This document shows, one piece after another, positions 1 through 5,696 of a DNA stretch of 5,696 bases (within the stretch, counting starts at the first letter, position 1; each line of letters opens with the position of its first letter). Location of the stretch: positions 1 through 5,696 of the forward strand of contig JANJWE010000009.1 in NCBI GenBank assembly GCA_024709705.1, given 5' to 3'. The DNA is from Flavobacterium sp. (lineage in GTDB: Bacteria; Bacteroidota; Bacteroidia; Flavobacteriales; Flavobacteriaceae). A program made the position numbers and the translations under genes. The notes under the pieces were generated by a model that had not been told where the DNA came from, did not search any database, and saw nothing but the letters and a program-made list of their open reading frames with translations.

Positions 1-511
1 TTTTATCAATAAATAAAAATGACAATTCTTTAAATTTTTTACTATATATTTAATAATTAATATGGTTTTCAAAACAAAAAAAACGCGACAGTACTCTGTA
101 AACATTCCCATCTACAACCGGAACAGCTTCATTAGAACTAAACGATGCTACAGCGGCTGCTGTGTAAGGACCAATACCCTTGAGGGAAATTAAGGCATTA
201 TAAGTTGATGGAAAGACTCCTCCAAATTCGACAACAACTTGTTGTGCCGTTTGATGTAAATTACGAGCTCTGGAATAATACCCTAAACCTTGCCAAAGTT
301 TTAAGACCTGCTCTTCTTGAGCTTGAGCCAAATCAAAAACCGTAGGAAACTCCGAAACAAAAGCTTCAAAATAAGGCAAACCTTGCACAACTCGCGTTTG
401 TTGCAAAATAATTTCTGAGAGCCAAATAACATAAGGATCCGTAGTATTTCGCCAAGGTAATTCTCTCCGATTTTCTAAATACCAAGATATAAGACGATTA
501 GAAAAAGTCAT
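1..511 (-). pseudogene. mutY: A/G-specific adenine glycosylase MutY, interrupted by an in-frame stop (5' part; continues beyond the left edge)
   Basis: MutY removes adenine mispaired with 8-oxoguanine or guanine in base-excision repair. The ATG is at 509-511 (minus), and 153 codons are open to a TAA at 50-52. Visible family features are LPWR (residues 18-21), SEIILQQTR with the catalytic Glu33, the helix-hairpin-helix LKGIGPYTAAA (about 110-120) and VVDGNV with the catalytic Asp134. The family is usually about 340-350 residues, so the iron-sulphur cluster cysteines and the C-terminal NUDIX-like 8-oxoG recognition domain would be lost. Past the TAA the same frame stays open to base 2 and reads IYSKKFKELSFLFIDK, which resembles the KKEFxxLAxxLIDK stretch that normally follows at this distance. 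This points to a nonsense mutation rather than a natural end. Bases 1-60 hold only 5 G/C, against 22 in bases 61-120, consistent with drift. A sequencing error is the main alternative. The family is certain; pseudogene status is likely. Confidence 0.8.
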
Positions 512-528
512 GTTTTAAAATTGGTTTA

Positions 529-564
529 CAAAAGTATATCTTTATGTTATTAAATTTTAATCAA
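529..564 (-). promoter_or_regulatory. Possible mutY promoter, Bacteroidota type
   Basis: On the minus strand, 536-529 reads TACTTTTG, which fits the Bacteroidota -7 element TAnnTTTG. The nearest upstream TTG is at 564-562, giving a 25-base spacer, slightly longer than the usual 17-23. Transcription would begin about a dozen bases before the mutY ATG. The -7 match is exact, but the spacing makes the call uncertain. Confidence 0.35.
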
Positions 565-570
565 TTATGC

Positions 571-602
571 TTGAATAATTGTTTTTTTAATTTGTATATT
601 TG
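571..602 (+). promoter_or_regulatory. Promoter of the HU gene, Bacteroidota type
   Basis: TTG at 571-573 and TATATTTG at 595-602 match the Bacteroidota promoter (TTG, 17-23 bases, TAnnTTTG) with a 21-base spacer. Transcription would start near 607-610, giving an A/T-rich leader of about 35 bases before the ATG at 645. The placement also decides the HU start: the upstream in-frame TTG at 600-602 is part of the -7 box and cannot be translated from this promoter. Confidence 0.6.
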
Positions 603-644
603 CACTCTCAAAATTTTACACATAAATATTTAATACGAAAGAAA

Positions 645-938
645 ATGACGAAAGCAGATATCGTAGCAAAGATTTCAGAAAAATTAGGTCTTGAAAAAGG
701 TGACGTTCAAGCGACCATTGAATCTTTTATGGATGAGGTTAAAAATTCTTTAGAAACTGGAGACAACGTTTATTTAAGAGGTTTCGGTAGTTTTATCATC
801 AAAACAAGAGCCGAAAAAACCGGAAGAAACATTTCAAAAAACACAACAATTAAAATTCCTGCTCACAACATCCCGGCATTCAAACCTGCAAAAGTATTTG
901 TAGAAGGTGTGAAAGCTAATACTGAGGTGACAGTTTAA
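645..938 (+). CDS. hup: HU-family histone-like DNA-binding protein
   Basis: This is a 97-residue protein of the HU/IHF family, which binds and bends DNA as a dimer and organises the nucleoid. The N-terminal helical part (MTKADIVAKISEKLGL to about residue 40) forms the dimer body. The family signature follows: RGFGSF (45-50), then GRN (60-62), then IPAHNIPAFKPAK (71-83). The latter two belong to the DNA-gripping beta arm, and the proline of IPA is the residue expected to intercalate between base pairs. The length is normal (about 90-100). I chose the ATG at 645 because the HU fold begins right there and the longer frame from 600 would start inside the promoter. The gene is first in a plus-strand unit with the small basic ORF 30 bases downstream. 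HU versus IHF subunit cannot be settled by eye, but a lone gene like this is usually called HU. Confidence 0.93.
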   Translation: MTKADIVAKISEKLGLEKGDVQATIESFMDEVKNSLETGDNVYLRGFGSFIIKTRAEKTGRNISKNTTIKIPAHNIPAFKPAKVFVEGVKANTEVTV

Positions 939-968
939 CTTATTTATTAATACCAAAAAGATCACACT

Positions 969-1061
969 ATGCCAAGTGGAAAAAAGAGAAAAAGACATAA
1001 GGTAGCGACGCACAAACGTAAAAAAAGAGCGAGAGCTAACCGTCACAAAAAGAAAAAGTAG
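969..1061 (+). CDS. Small, extremely basic 30-residue protein, possibly a Bacteroidota ribosomal protein
   Basis: The frame starts at ATG 969, 30 bases after the HU stop, begins MPSGKKRKRHKVATHK and ends with four lysines before TAG. Of its 30 residues, 17 are Lys or Arg and 3 are His, with no acidic residue, no cysteine and no membrane segment. Such composition is typical of tiny ribosomal proteins that thread into rRNA (compare bTHX or bL34), so RNA or ribosome binding is my inference. A Bacteroidota-specific ribosomal protein, bL38, has been reported from the Flavobacterium ribosome; I cannot tell from memory whether this is it. I recall similar short basic ORFs beside HU and rng in related genomes, but this needs a search. 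It is probably cotranscribed with HU. Its last three codons and stop lie in the stem of a terminator-like hairpin. It is easily missed because of its length. Confidence 0.7.
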   Translation: MPSGKKRKRHKVATHKRKKRARANRHKKKK

Positions 1062-1077
1062 TGTAAACTACTTTTTT
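1053..1077 (+). terminator. Intrinsic terminator overlapping the end of the small basic ORF
   Basis: AAAAAGTAGT (1053-1062) pairs perfectly with ACTACTTTTT (1067-1076) around a GTAA loop, and the right arm runs into T1072-1077 and then CTTTT. The stem is A/T-rich, so it is of moderate strength. The TAG stop (1059-1061) sits in the left arm, so a ribosome finishing the small ORF would cover part of the stem. Confidence 0.65.
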
Positions 1078-1100
1078 CTTTTACAAAAAGTTCTTTGAAA

Positions 1101-1150
1101 TGAAACAGCTAAAAACAATTGCTGTTTCACCGGGTACACAAAAATACCTG
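1101..1150 (+). promoter_or_regulatory. Two consecutive stem-loops in the leader region before rng
   Basis: TGAAACAGC (1101-1109) pairs exactly with GCTGTTTCA (1121-1129) over an 11-base loop. Directly after it, CGGGTA (1131-1136) pairs with TACCTG (1145-1150) with one G-T wobble over an 8-base loop. No T-run follows, so these are not terminators. I do not recognise a known riboswitch. They may be structured leader RNA of rng: RNase E genes elsewhere can be autoregulated through leader hairpins, but that is only an analogy here. I found no convincing TAnnTTTG box in 1062-1274, so rng may depend on readthrough from the HU promoter or on a promoter I cannot recognise. Confidence 0.35.
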
Positions 1151-1182
1151 TTAAAAATATTGTTTAATCCATCCTAACGTAA

Positions 1183-1248
1183 GGTTGATTGGTTAACAGT
1201 TGATCGTTGATGGTTTTACCAACAACCGACAACCGACAACCGACAACT
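1183..1248. repeat. Imperfect long hairpin of 7-base repeats (GTTG blocks facing CAAC blocks; three ACAACCG units)
   Basis: The right arm is a tandem array of ACAACCG: full units at 1222-1228, 1229-1235 and 1236-1242, then a partial ACAAC to 1247. The left arm carries degenerate 7-base units of the complementary type (GTTGATT, GGTTAAC, AGTTGAT, CGTTGAT). Folded with a TTT loop (1215-1217), the arms give 22 Watson-Crick and 3 G-T pairs. Most fall in four-pair blocks recurring every seven bases, including 1206-1209 with 1223-1226, 1199-1202 with 1230-1233, and 1191-1194 with 1238-1241. It lies 27 bases before the rng start. It looks like a dispersed intergenic repeat of the kind seen in flavobacterial genomes, but copy number cannot be seen from this window. 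Function is unknown. Confidence 0.65.
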
Positions 1249-1274
1249 AAATTGTTCGGATAAAAATTTACACC

Positions 1275-2819
1275 GTGAATAAAGAATTGATCATTAGGTC
1301 AAGTTCTGATGCTGTAGATTTTGCCTTATTAAAAGATGGAAAACTAATCGAATTACACAAGGAAGAAGAACAAAAGAGCGGTTTTCAAGTAGGCGATATT
1401 TTTATCGCTAAAATCAGAAAACCGGTACCAGGACTTAATGCGGCTTTTGTGCATTTAGGCTTTGAAAAAGACGCCTTTTTACACTACCACGACTTAGGAC
1501 CCAATCTTCCCTCTTTGCTGAAATTCACCAAACTTGTAAGCACAGGTAAACTAAAAGATTTCTCCCTTAAAAACTTTCAGTTTGATAAAGAAATCGATAA
1601 AGATGGTACAATCACTGATGTGTTAAGTGCCAATCAATCGGTTTTAGTACAAATCGTTAAAGAACCTATATCTACTAAAGGCCCCAGAATAAGCTCTGAG
1701 CTTTCTCTGGCCGGAAGGTATATTGTTTTAGTGCCTTTCTCTGACCGCGTTTCTGTTTCTCAAAAAATAGAATCCAAACAAGAAAAAGACCGCTTAAAAA
1801 AATTAGTACAATCTATCAAACCTAAAGGATTTGGTGTTATTGTTCGTACAGTAGCAGAAGGCAAAAAAATAGCCGAACTAGACCAAGACATGCAGAACCT
1901 GCTTAGCAGATGGACTGGCATGTGTAAAAAATTACCTACGGCTCATCATCCCTCCAAAGTACTCAGCGAAGTAAATCGAACTTCGTCAATACTTAGGGAT
2001 ATCTTCAACGATTCCTTTACAGGAATATACATTGATGATGAAGAGTTGTTTGAACAAACCAAAGAGTCAATCGAAGAAATTGCTCCTTCCAAGGCAAATA
2101 TCGTCAAATTGTACCAATCCAGAGAATTACCCATTTTCGAAAAATACCACATAGAGAGACAAATTAAAACCTCTTTTGGTAAAACCGTATCCATGAGTAA
2201 AGGTGCCTATCTGATTATAGAACACACCGAAGCTCTTCACGTTATTGATGTGAATAGCGGAAATCGTTCCAATAAAGCACAAAATCAAGAGGAAACGGCA
2301 TTGGAAGTAAACCTAATTGCCGCTGCTGAAGTAGCCAGACAATTGCGTTTACGTGATATGGGTGGTATTATTGTAGTTGATTTTATCGACATGCAAAACC
2401 CAGAAAACCGAAAAGTACTTTTTGATTTCTTAAGAGAGGAAATGAGTGACGACAAAGCCAAACACAAAATCTTACCGCCTAGTAAATTTGGTTTAATCCA
2501 AATTACCAGACAACGCGTAAGACCGGAAGTAAATATCAAAACTAGAGAAGAAGATCCTAACAACGGAACCGGAGAAATTGATGCTCCTATCCAAGTTATC
2601 GATAAAATCAATCTCGATGTTGAAAGATTAAAAAATCACAAAAATTTGGTGCTTAATGCCCATCCTTTTGTGGCCGCATACCTAACCAAAGGTTTTCCAT
2701 CATTACGTTCAAAATGGTTTTTTGAACATAAAAAATGGGTGAAAATTATACCTCGTGATGCTTACACGTTTTTAGAATACCATTTCTTTGACAAAGAAGG
2801 AAATGTTATAAAAGAATAA
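1275..2819 (+). CDS. rng: Ribonuclease E/G family endoribonuclease (RNase G type)
   Basis: This 514-residue single-strand-specific endoribonuclease acts in rRNA maturation and mRNA turnover in the cytoplasm. E. coli RNase G has 489 residues, so the protein is full length and lacks the long C-terminal scaffold of RNase E. An S1-like RNA-binding region spans about residues 36-130 (VGDIFIAKIRKPVPGLNAAF), with a longer loop near 75-115 than in E. coli. The catalytic domain carries IDVNSG with Asp325 and GGIIVVDFIDM with Asp369, the expected pair of metal-binding aspartates (Asp303 and Asp346 in E. coli RNase E). SKFGLIQITRQRVRP follows at about 403-417. The CPxC zinc-link cysteines are missing: the equivalent stretch reads EEDPNNGTGEI (425-435). 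The start is GTG at 1275, since the protein aligns from MNKELIIRSSSDAVDFALLKDGK and no better start lies upstream. A strong terminator follows. Confidence 0.94.
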   Translation: MNKELIIRSSSDAVDFALLKDGKLIELHKEEEQKSGFQVGDIFIAKIRKPVPGLNAAFVHLGFEKDAFLHYHDLGPNLPSLLKFTKLVSTGKLKDFSLKNFQFDKEIDKDGTITDVLSANQSVLVQIVKEPISTKGPRISSELSLAGRYIVLVPFSDRVSVSQKIESKQEKDRLKKLVQSIKPKGFGVIVRTVAEGKKIAELDQDMQNLLSRWTGMCKKLPTAHHPSKVLSEVNRTSSILRDIFNDSFTGIYIDDEELFEQTKESIEEIAPSKANIVKLYQSRELPIFEKYHIERQIKTSFGKTVSMSKGAYLIIEHTEALHVIDVNSGNRSNKAQNQEETALEVNLIAAAEVARQLRLRDMGGIIVVDFIDMQNPENRKVLFDFLREEMSDDKAKHKILPPSKFGLIQITRQRVRPEVNIKTREEDPNNGTGEIDAPIQVIDKINLDVERLKNHKNLVLNAHPFVAAYLTKGFPSLRSKWFFEHKKWVKIIPRDAYTFLEYHFFDKEGNVIKE

Positions 2820-2823
2820 AATC

Positions 2824-2857
2824 AAACGCTCGTTTTTTTAAACGGGCGTTTTTTTTT
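2824..2857 (+). terminator. Intrinsic terminator of rng, shared by two convergent genes
   Basis: AAACGCTCGTTT (2824-2835) pairs with AAACGGGCGTTT (2840-2851) over a TTTT loop, with one G-T wobble, and is followed by an unbroken T-run to 2857. It begins 5 bases after the rng stop. The T-run overlaps the pbpC stop codon (2856-2858). Read from the minus strand, the stem is followed by a broken T-rich stretch, so it may also work weakly for pbpC. Confidence 0.9.
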
Positions 2858-5222
2858 ACTCAAGCACCAACTCCACTTTCCGTTTAATCTCTCCCCCATT
2901 TTCATCCACCACTGTAATATAATGAATTCCGGAAGTTGCTTTCAACGGCATATCGTGAAAGTTTTGTGTGATGCCTAAATAGGTATGGTTCACATACCAA
3001 TACAATTTGATGTTAGGTTGCGAATGGGCTACTTTTAAAACAATCGGTTGTACTTCGCTGTCAAAATTTTTGGTTAAGTAAAGTTTACTGTTCGTTTTGG
3101 GATAAATAAAATCCATAAAAGGCGTTTGGTTGTCTTCACAATCCGAACGAAATGGCGGCAACACCCAATAATCCATGTTTTTACTTTTGTAATACCATTC
3201 CATCACCGGAGGCAAAACAAACCACGATTTAGTTACCATTTCATCCACATTTTCGCAACTGCTGTTCACCCGAAATTGTTCCGTTTTATCTAAATGGATT
3301 AGTTTGTGATACGCACATTGTACTGTTTGTTTAGCCGTGACCGGAATCCATTGCTTGCTTTTCGGACAATTTTCATTAGCTAAATAACCACTTTTAGCAC
3401 AAACATCGACTTGTTGCATGTTGTTTAACGGCTTTTCAAACCAATTACTTCTGGGCAATAAATTAAACACGTCAAACAAAATCGGAGCGGCATGACTGAC
3501 GCCAGTGAGCAACGGACGACCTTCTCCGGTGGCATTGCCGACCCAAATTCCAACTACATATTTTTTACTCGTTCCAACCGCCCATGCATCCCGATTACCA
3601 AAACTCGTCCCGGTTTTCCAAGCGATTGGTAATGACGAATCGTAAAAACGCCACGCTTCATCGCCTTCGGGACGGTTGACTTCTTTCATAGCTTCGTAGG
3701 CTAAATAAATGGAACCAGCTCCTACGATATTTTTTTGATAGGATAATTTTCCGAAATCCACTTTTTTACCCGAATTATAATTCAACTCCGAAAATTCATT
3801 TTTACGGTATTGAAAATTGTTTTTTGGGTATTGATTCAATGTTCCGGTTAGTCCGGCATACGTTTTACACAAATCCCACAAACTGGTTTCTGCTCCACCT
3901 AAAATGAGCGACAAGCCATAATGATTCGGATGCCGTTTCATGGTTGTAAAACCGTATTGTTGCAGTTGATCATAAAACCGATATACGCCAAAATCCTGCA
4001 ACATCAAGACAGACGGTATATTCAACGAACGTGACAAAGCCCGCCTTGCCGGAACCGCTCCATCATAGGTCAAGTTAAAATTTTGCGGAGTGTAACCCGA
4101 AATTTGTGTGGGAATATCGGGAACTAAGGTGTTGGGCAATAATTCGCCTTCGTCTAACATTCCTGCAAAAAGCAACGGTTTCAAAATACTTCCCGAACTT
4201 CGCGGTGCCGAAATAACATCCACATCTTTTTGATGGTTTTTGTCGGTGGGAGCATTACCCACATAACCCACAATATTACGGGTTTCGACATCCACCACCA
4301 AAATGGCCAAGTTGTACACCTCATTTTGTTTGTATTGGTAATAATAATTTTGAGCCATTTGATTCAAGCGTTCTTGCAAGGCAAAATCAATAGTCGTTTT
4401 TACTTTTTGACCTTCTTGTTTTTTGGCAGTTTTTTGCAATAAATGCGGAGCTATTTGCGGTAAATCAAATGGTTTTTGCGGTAACGGTTCTTGCAAAGCC
4501 ATTTCGTATGAAAGTTTATCCAAGGCCTTATTCTCATACAATTTTTGCAACAACCGATTGCGTTTTTCAAGTAATCGTTGTTGGTTTTTTCCGGGATAGA
4601 TTAAACTGGGAGCATTTGGCAACACCGCCAACGTAGCCGTTTCTGCCCACGATAACTGATGCGATTGCACACCAAAATACCGCCACGAAGCCATTTCCAA
4701 ACCTACCACGTTACTGCCAAACGGAGCGTGAGCCGCATATAATTTTAAGATTTCTTTTTTAGAATGACGCAGTTCCAAACGAGTAGCCAAAACCACTTCG
4801 ATGACTTTTTCAAAATACGTTCGGGTTTGCCCTTTTCGGGAAAGGCGAATGACTTGTTGGGTTAAGGTACTTCCACCACGAACCACGCGATTGGCCTTGC
4901 GGTTTTGCCTGAAAGCATTCCACATTGAAATAGGATTAAAACCCGGATGATAATAAAAATGCTGGTCTTCAAAAGCGATGATGCACTGTTGAAATTTCTT
5001 CGGCACACTATCCGCCGCCGGAAACCGCCACTGGCCATCCCGAGCGATTTTGGCTCCTAATAAATTGCCTTCTTTGCTTTCGATAACGGTGGAATACGGT
5101 TCGTTAAAAAGCGTTCGTGGCAAACAAAAATAATAGCCAACCAACAAAATCAAAATCAAAAGGGTTTTGATTTTGTGTTGGAGGATTTTGGTTTTGGCTT
5201 TATGGAGTAGGGGTTTGAGCAC
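2856..5222 (-). CDS. pbpC: Penicillin-binding protein 1C (bifunctional peptidoglycan transglycosylase/transpeptidase)
   Basis: This 788-residue class A penicillin-binding protein would polymerise lipid II and cross-link stem peptides on the outer face of the inner membrane. A basic N-terminus is followed by one membrane anchor (about residues 20-34). The GT51 glycosyltransferase domain (about 45-220) has catalytic Glu85 in AFEDQHFYYHPGF and the RGGSTLTQQ motif (115-123). The transpeptidase domain (about 300-590) has the nucleophile Ser345 in SILK, SLN at 399-401 and KTGTS at 536-540, so all active-site motifs are intact. A region with five cysteines (608, 619, 636, 656, 695), including the CAKSGYLANENCP pattern usual for PBP1C, leads to a C-terminal BiPBP_C-like domain (about 705-788). 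The length is normal. The start is GTG (5220-5222): no ATG lies in frame between the upstream stop and residue 100, and starting later would remove the anchor. The unidentified gene ends 39 bases upstream, so the two may be cotranscribed. Confidence 0.95.
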   Translation of the reverse strand: MLKPLLHKAKTKILQHKIKTLLILILLVGYYFCLPRTLFNEPYSTVIESKEGNLLGAKIARDGQWRFPAADSVPKKFQQCIIAFEDQHFYYHPGFNPISMWNAFRQNRKANRVVRGGSTLTQQVIRLSRKGQTRTYFEKVIEVVLATRLELRHSKKEILKLYAAHAPFGSNVVGLEMASWRYFGVQSHQLSWAETATLAVLPNAPSLIYPGKNQQRLLEKRNRLLQKLYENKALDKLSYEMALQEPLPQKPFDLPQIAPHLLQKTAKKQEGQKVKTTIDFALQERLNQMAQNYYYQYKQNEVYNLAILVVDVETRNIVGYVGNAPTDKNHQKDVDVISAPRSSGSILKPLLFAGMLDEGELLPNTLVPDIPTQISGYTPQNFNLTYDGAVPARRALSRSLNIPSVLMLQDFGVYRFYDQLQQYGFTTMKRHPNHYGLSLILGGAETSLWDLCKTYAGLTGTLNQYPKNNFQYRKNEFSELNYNSGKKVDFGKLSYQKNIVGAGSIYLAYEAMKEVNRPEGDEAWRFYDSSLPIAWKTGTSFGNRDAWAVGTSKKYVVGIWVGNATGEGRPLLTGVSHAAPILFDVFNLLPRSNWFEKPLNNMQQVDVCAKSGYLANENCPKSKQWIPVTAKQTVQCAYHKLIHLDKTEQFRVNSSCENVDEMVTKSWFVLPPVMEWYYKSKNMDYWVLPPFRSDCEDNQTPFMDFIYPKTNSKLYLTKNFDSEVQPIVLKVAHSQPNIKLYWYVNHTYLGITQNFHDMPLKATSGIHYITVVDENGGEIKRKVELVLE

Positions 5223-5261
5223 GATATGAAAGTGACGCTTTAAAATTTTAAATTGACATTA

Positions 5262-5696
5262 TTAATTTGTTTCTTCCATCGGCGGCGGTGGATTATATAT
5301 ACTGTAAGGTGAAAAATCAATATGCGTTAGTTCGTCATCATCCCCAACAAAATCAATTCTAAATTGAAATGGTGTTCGCTCATAAAGTTCAATTAATTCA
5401 TCTTTTGTCAATTCACAAATTGATTTTTTGAATACTTTCATCGATTGTTTTTCGGCAAAATTGGAATATCCCTTAAGTGATTCTAAAATTATATCCGTTA
5501 AAAGTTCTTTATCAACATTATTATCCCAAAAGTAAGCAATATGAATCCTTTGATAGCTTTCTTCTCCTCTTTCTAAGTAAAATTTTTCAACGGTTTTAGC
5601 TATGTTTTCAAACTGAACATTTTGAAAATTGATAAATATAGAATCCTTTTCAGTTAAATAAATTTTACAATAATTTTTAGGATTAAAAGGCGGAGG
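5262..5696 (-). CDS. Hypothetical protein, C-terminal 144 residues only (start lies beyond the right edge)
   Basis: An uninterrupted minus-strand frame enters at 5696 and ends at TAA 5264-5262. With no start in the window it reads as a 144-residue C-terminal part. It begins PPPFNPKNYCKIYLTEKDS, continues with alternating strand-like and helix-like stretches (such as FENIAKTVEKFYLERG and DKELLTDIILESLKGY) and ends in an acidic, proline-rich tail, YNPPPPMEETN. There is no membrane segment or recognisable catalytic motif in this part. Codon use and amino-acid composition look like real coding sequence: no stop in 144 codons of AT-rich DNA, and mixed charged and hydrophobic patterning. I do not recognise the family. 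The small alpha-beta layout is faintly like ExbD/TolR periplasmic domains, but this is weak. It ends 39 bases before pbpC in the same direction, so an operon is plausible. It does not look like the alpha-2-macroglobulin gene that often precedes pbpC. Confidence 0.72.
   Translation of the reverse strand, partial: PPPFNPKNYCKIYLTEKDSIFINFQNVQFENIAKTVEKFYLERGEESYQRIHIAYFWDNNVDKELLTDIILESLKGYSNFAEKQSMKVFKKSICELTKDELIELYERTPFQFRIDFVGDDDELTHIDFSPYSIYNPPPPMEETN

Noticed and set aside
600..644. Longer HU start at TTG 600, adding 15 residues
   Set aside because: The TTG is the end of the TATATTTG promoter box, and the added residues are not part of the HU fold. ATG 645 fits the family's N-terminus.
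834..1046. Minus-strand 70-residue open frame
   Set aside because: It is the antisense shadow of HU and the small basic ORF, with low-complexity, unconvincing residues.
1100..1177. A 25-codon frame starting ATG 1100 (MKQLKTIAVSPGTQKYLL...)
   Set aside because: It has an ATG and a plausible composition, but nothing beyond chance supports it. It overlaps the stem-loops and has no recognisable family, so it is only worth checking by conservation.
1222..1247. CRISPR-like array or iteron-type origin from the ACAACCG repeats
   Set aside because: The units are only 7 bases and directly adjacent, with no spacers. No cas or replication initiator gene is nearby.
1946..2611. Two minus-strand open frames (1946-2194 and 2285-2611)
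   Set aside because: Both lie wholly inside rng, whose frame matches a known family throughout, and they have no recognisable motifs.
4230..4442. Plus-strand 70-residue hydrophobic open frame
   Set aside because: It lies inside pbpC opposite the intact penicillin-binding protein frame, and its hydrophobicity follows from antisense reading.
5223..5261. Upstream in-frame extension of pbpC
   Set aside because: The frame is closed by a stop at 5261-5259 and contains no ATG, GTG or TTG before the GTG at 5222.

Overview
The window looks like a chromosomal core segment of a Flavobacterium-like member of the Bacteroidota. The DNA is AT-rich. The two intergenic promoters I can propose follow the Bacteroidota pattern (TTG, a spacer, then TAnnTTTG). 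Starts lack clear Shine-Dalgarno sequences, and the proteins (MutY, HU, RNase G, PBP1C) read like flavobacterial versions. I see no phage, IS, CRISPR, tRNA or rRNA.

Layout, left to right. (1) On the minus strand, at 1-511, lies the 5' part of mutY. It stops at an in-frame TAA after 153 codons, although homologous-looking sequence continues past the stop to the window edge, so the gene appears broken. (2) A divergent intergenic region (512-644) holds a good promoter for an HU gene on the plus strand and a weaker one for mutY. (3) On the plus strand come HU (645-938) and then a 30-residue, extremely basic small protein (969-1061), whose last codons lie inside a terminator-like hairpin. (4) The 213-base spacer 1062-1274 holds this hairpin, two more small stem-loops, and an imperfect 66-base hairpin built from 7-base repeats ending in three ACAACCG units. 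(5) rng, encoding a ribonuclease E/G family protein, runs from a GTG start (1275-2819). (6) A strong hairpin plus T-run (2824-2857) separates rng from the convergent pbpC. (7) pbpC (2856-5222, minus) encodes a full-length penicillin-binding protein 1C, also from a GTG start. (8) An unrecognised gene enters from the right edge (5262-5696, minus) and ends 39 bases upstream of pbpC.

The genes cover general housekeeping: oxidative DNA repair (mutY), nucleoid structure (HU), possibly ribosome structure or RNA binding (the small basic protein), RNA processing (rng) and cell-wall synthesis (pbpC). I do not see a new multi-gene system. The points most worth a second look are the interrupted mutY, the small basic ORF with its overlapping terminator, the heptamer hairpin, the cysteine-free linker in RNase G and the unidentified gene upstream of pbpC.
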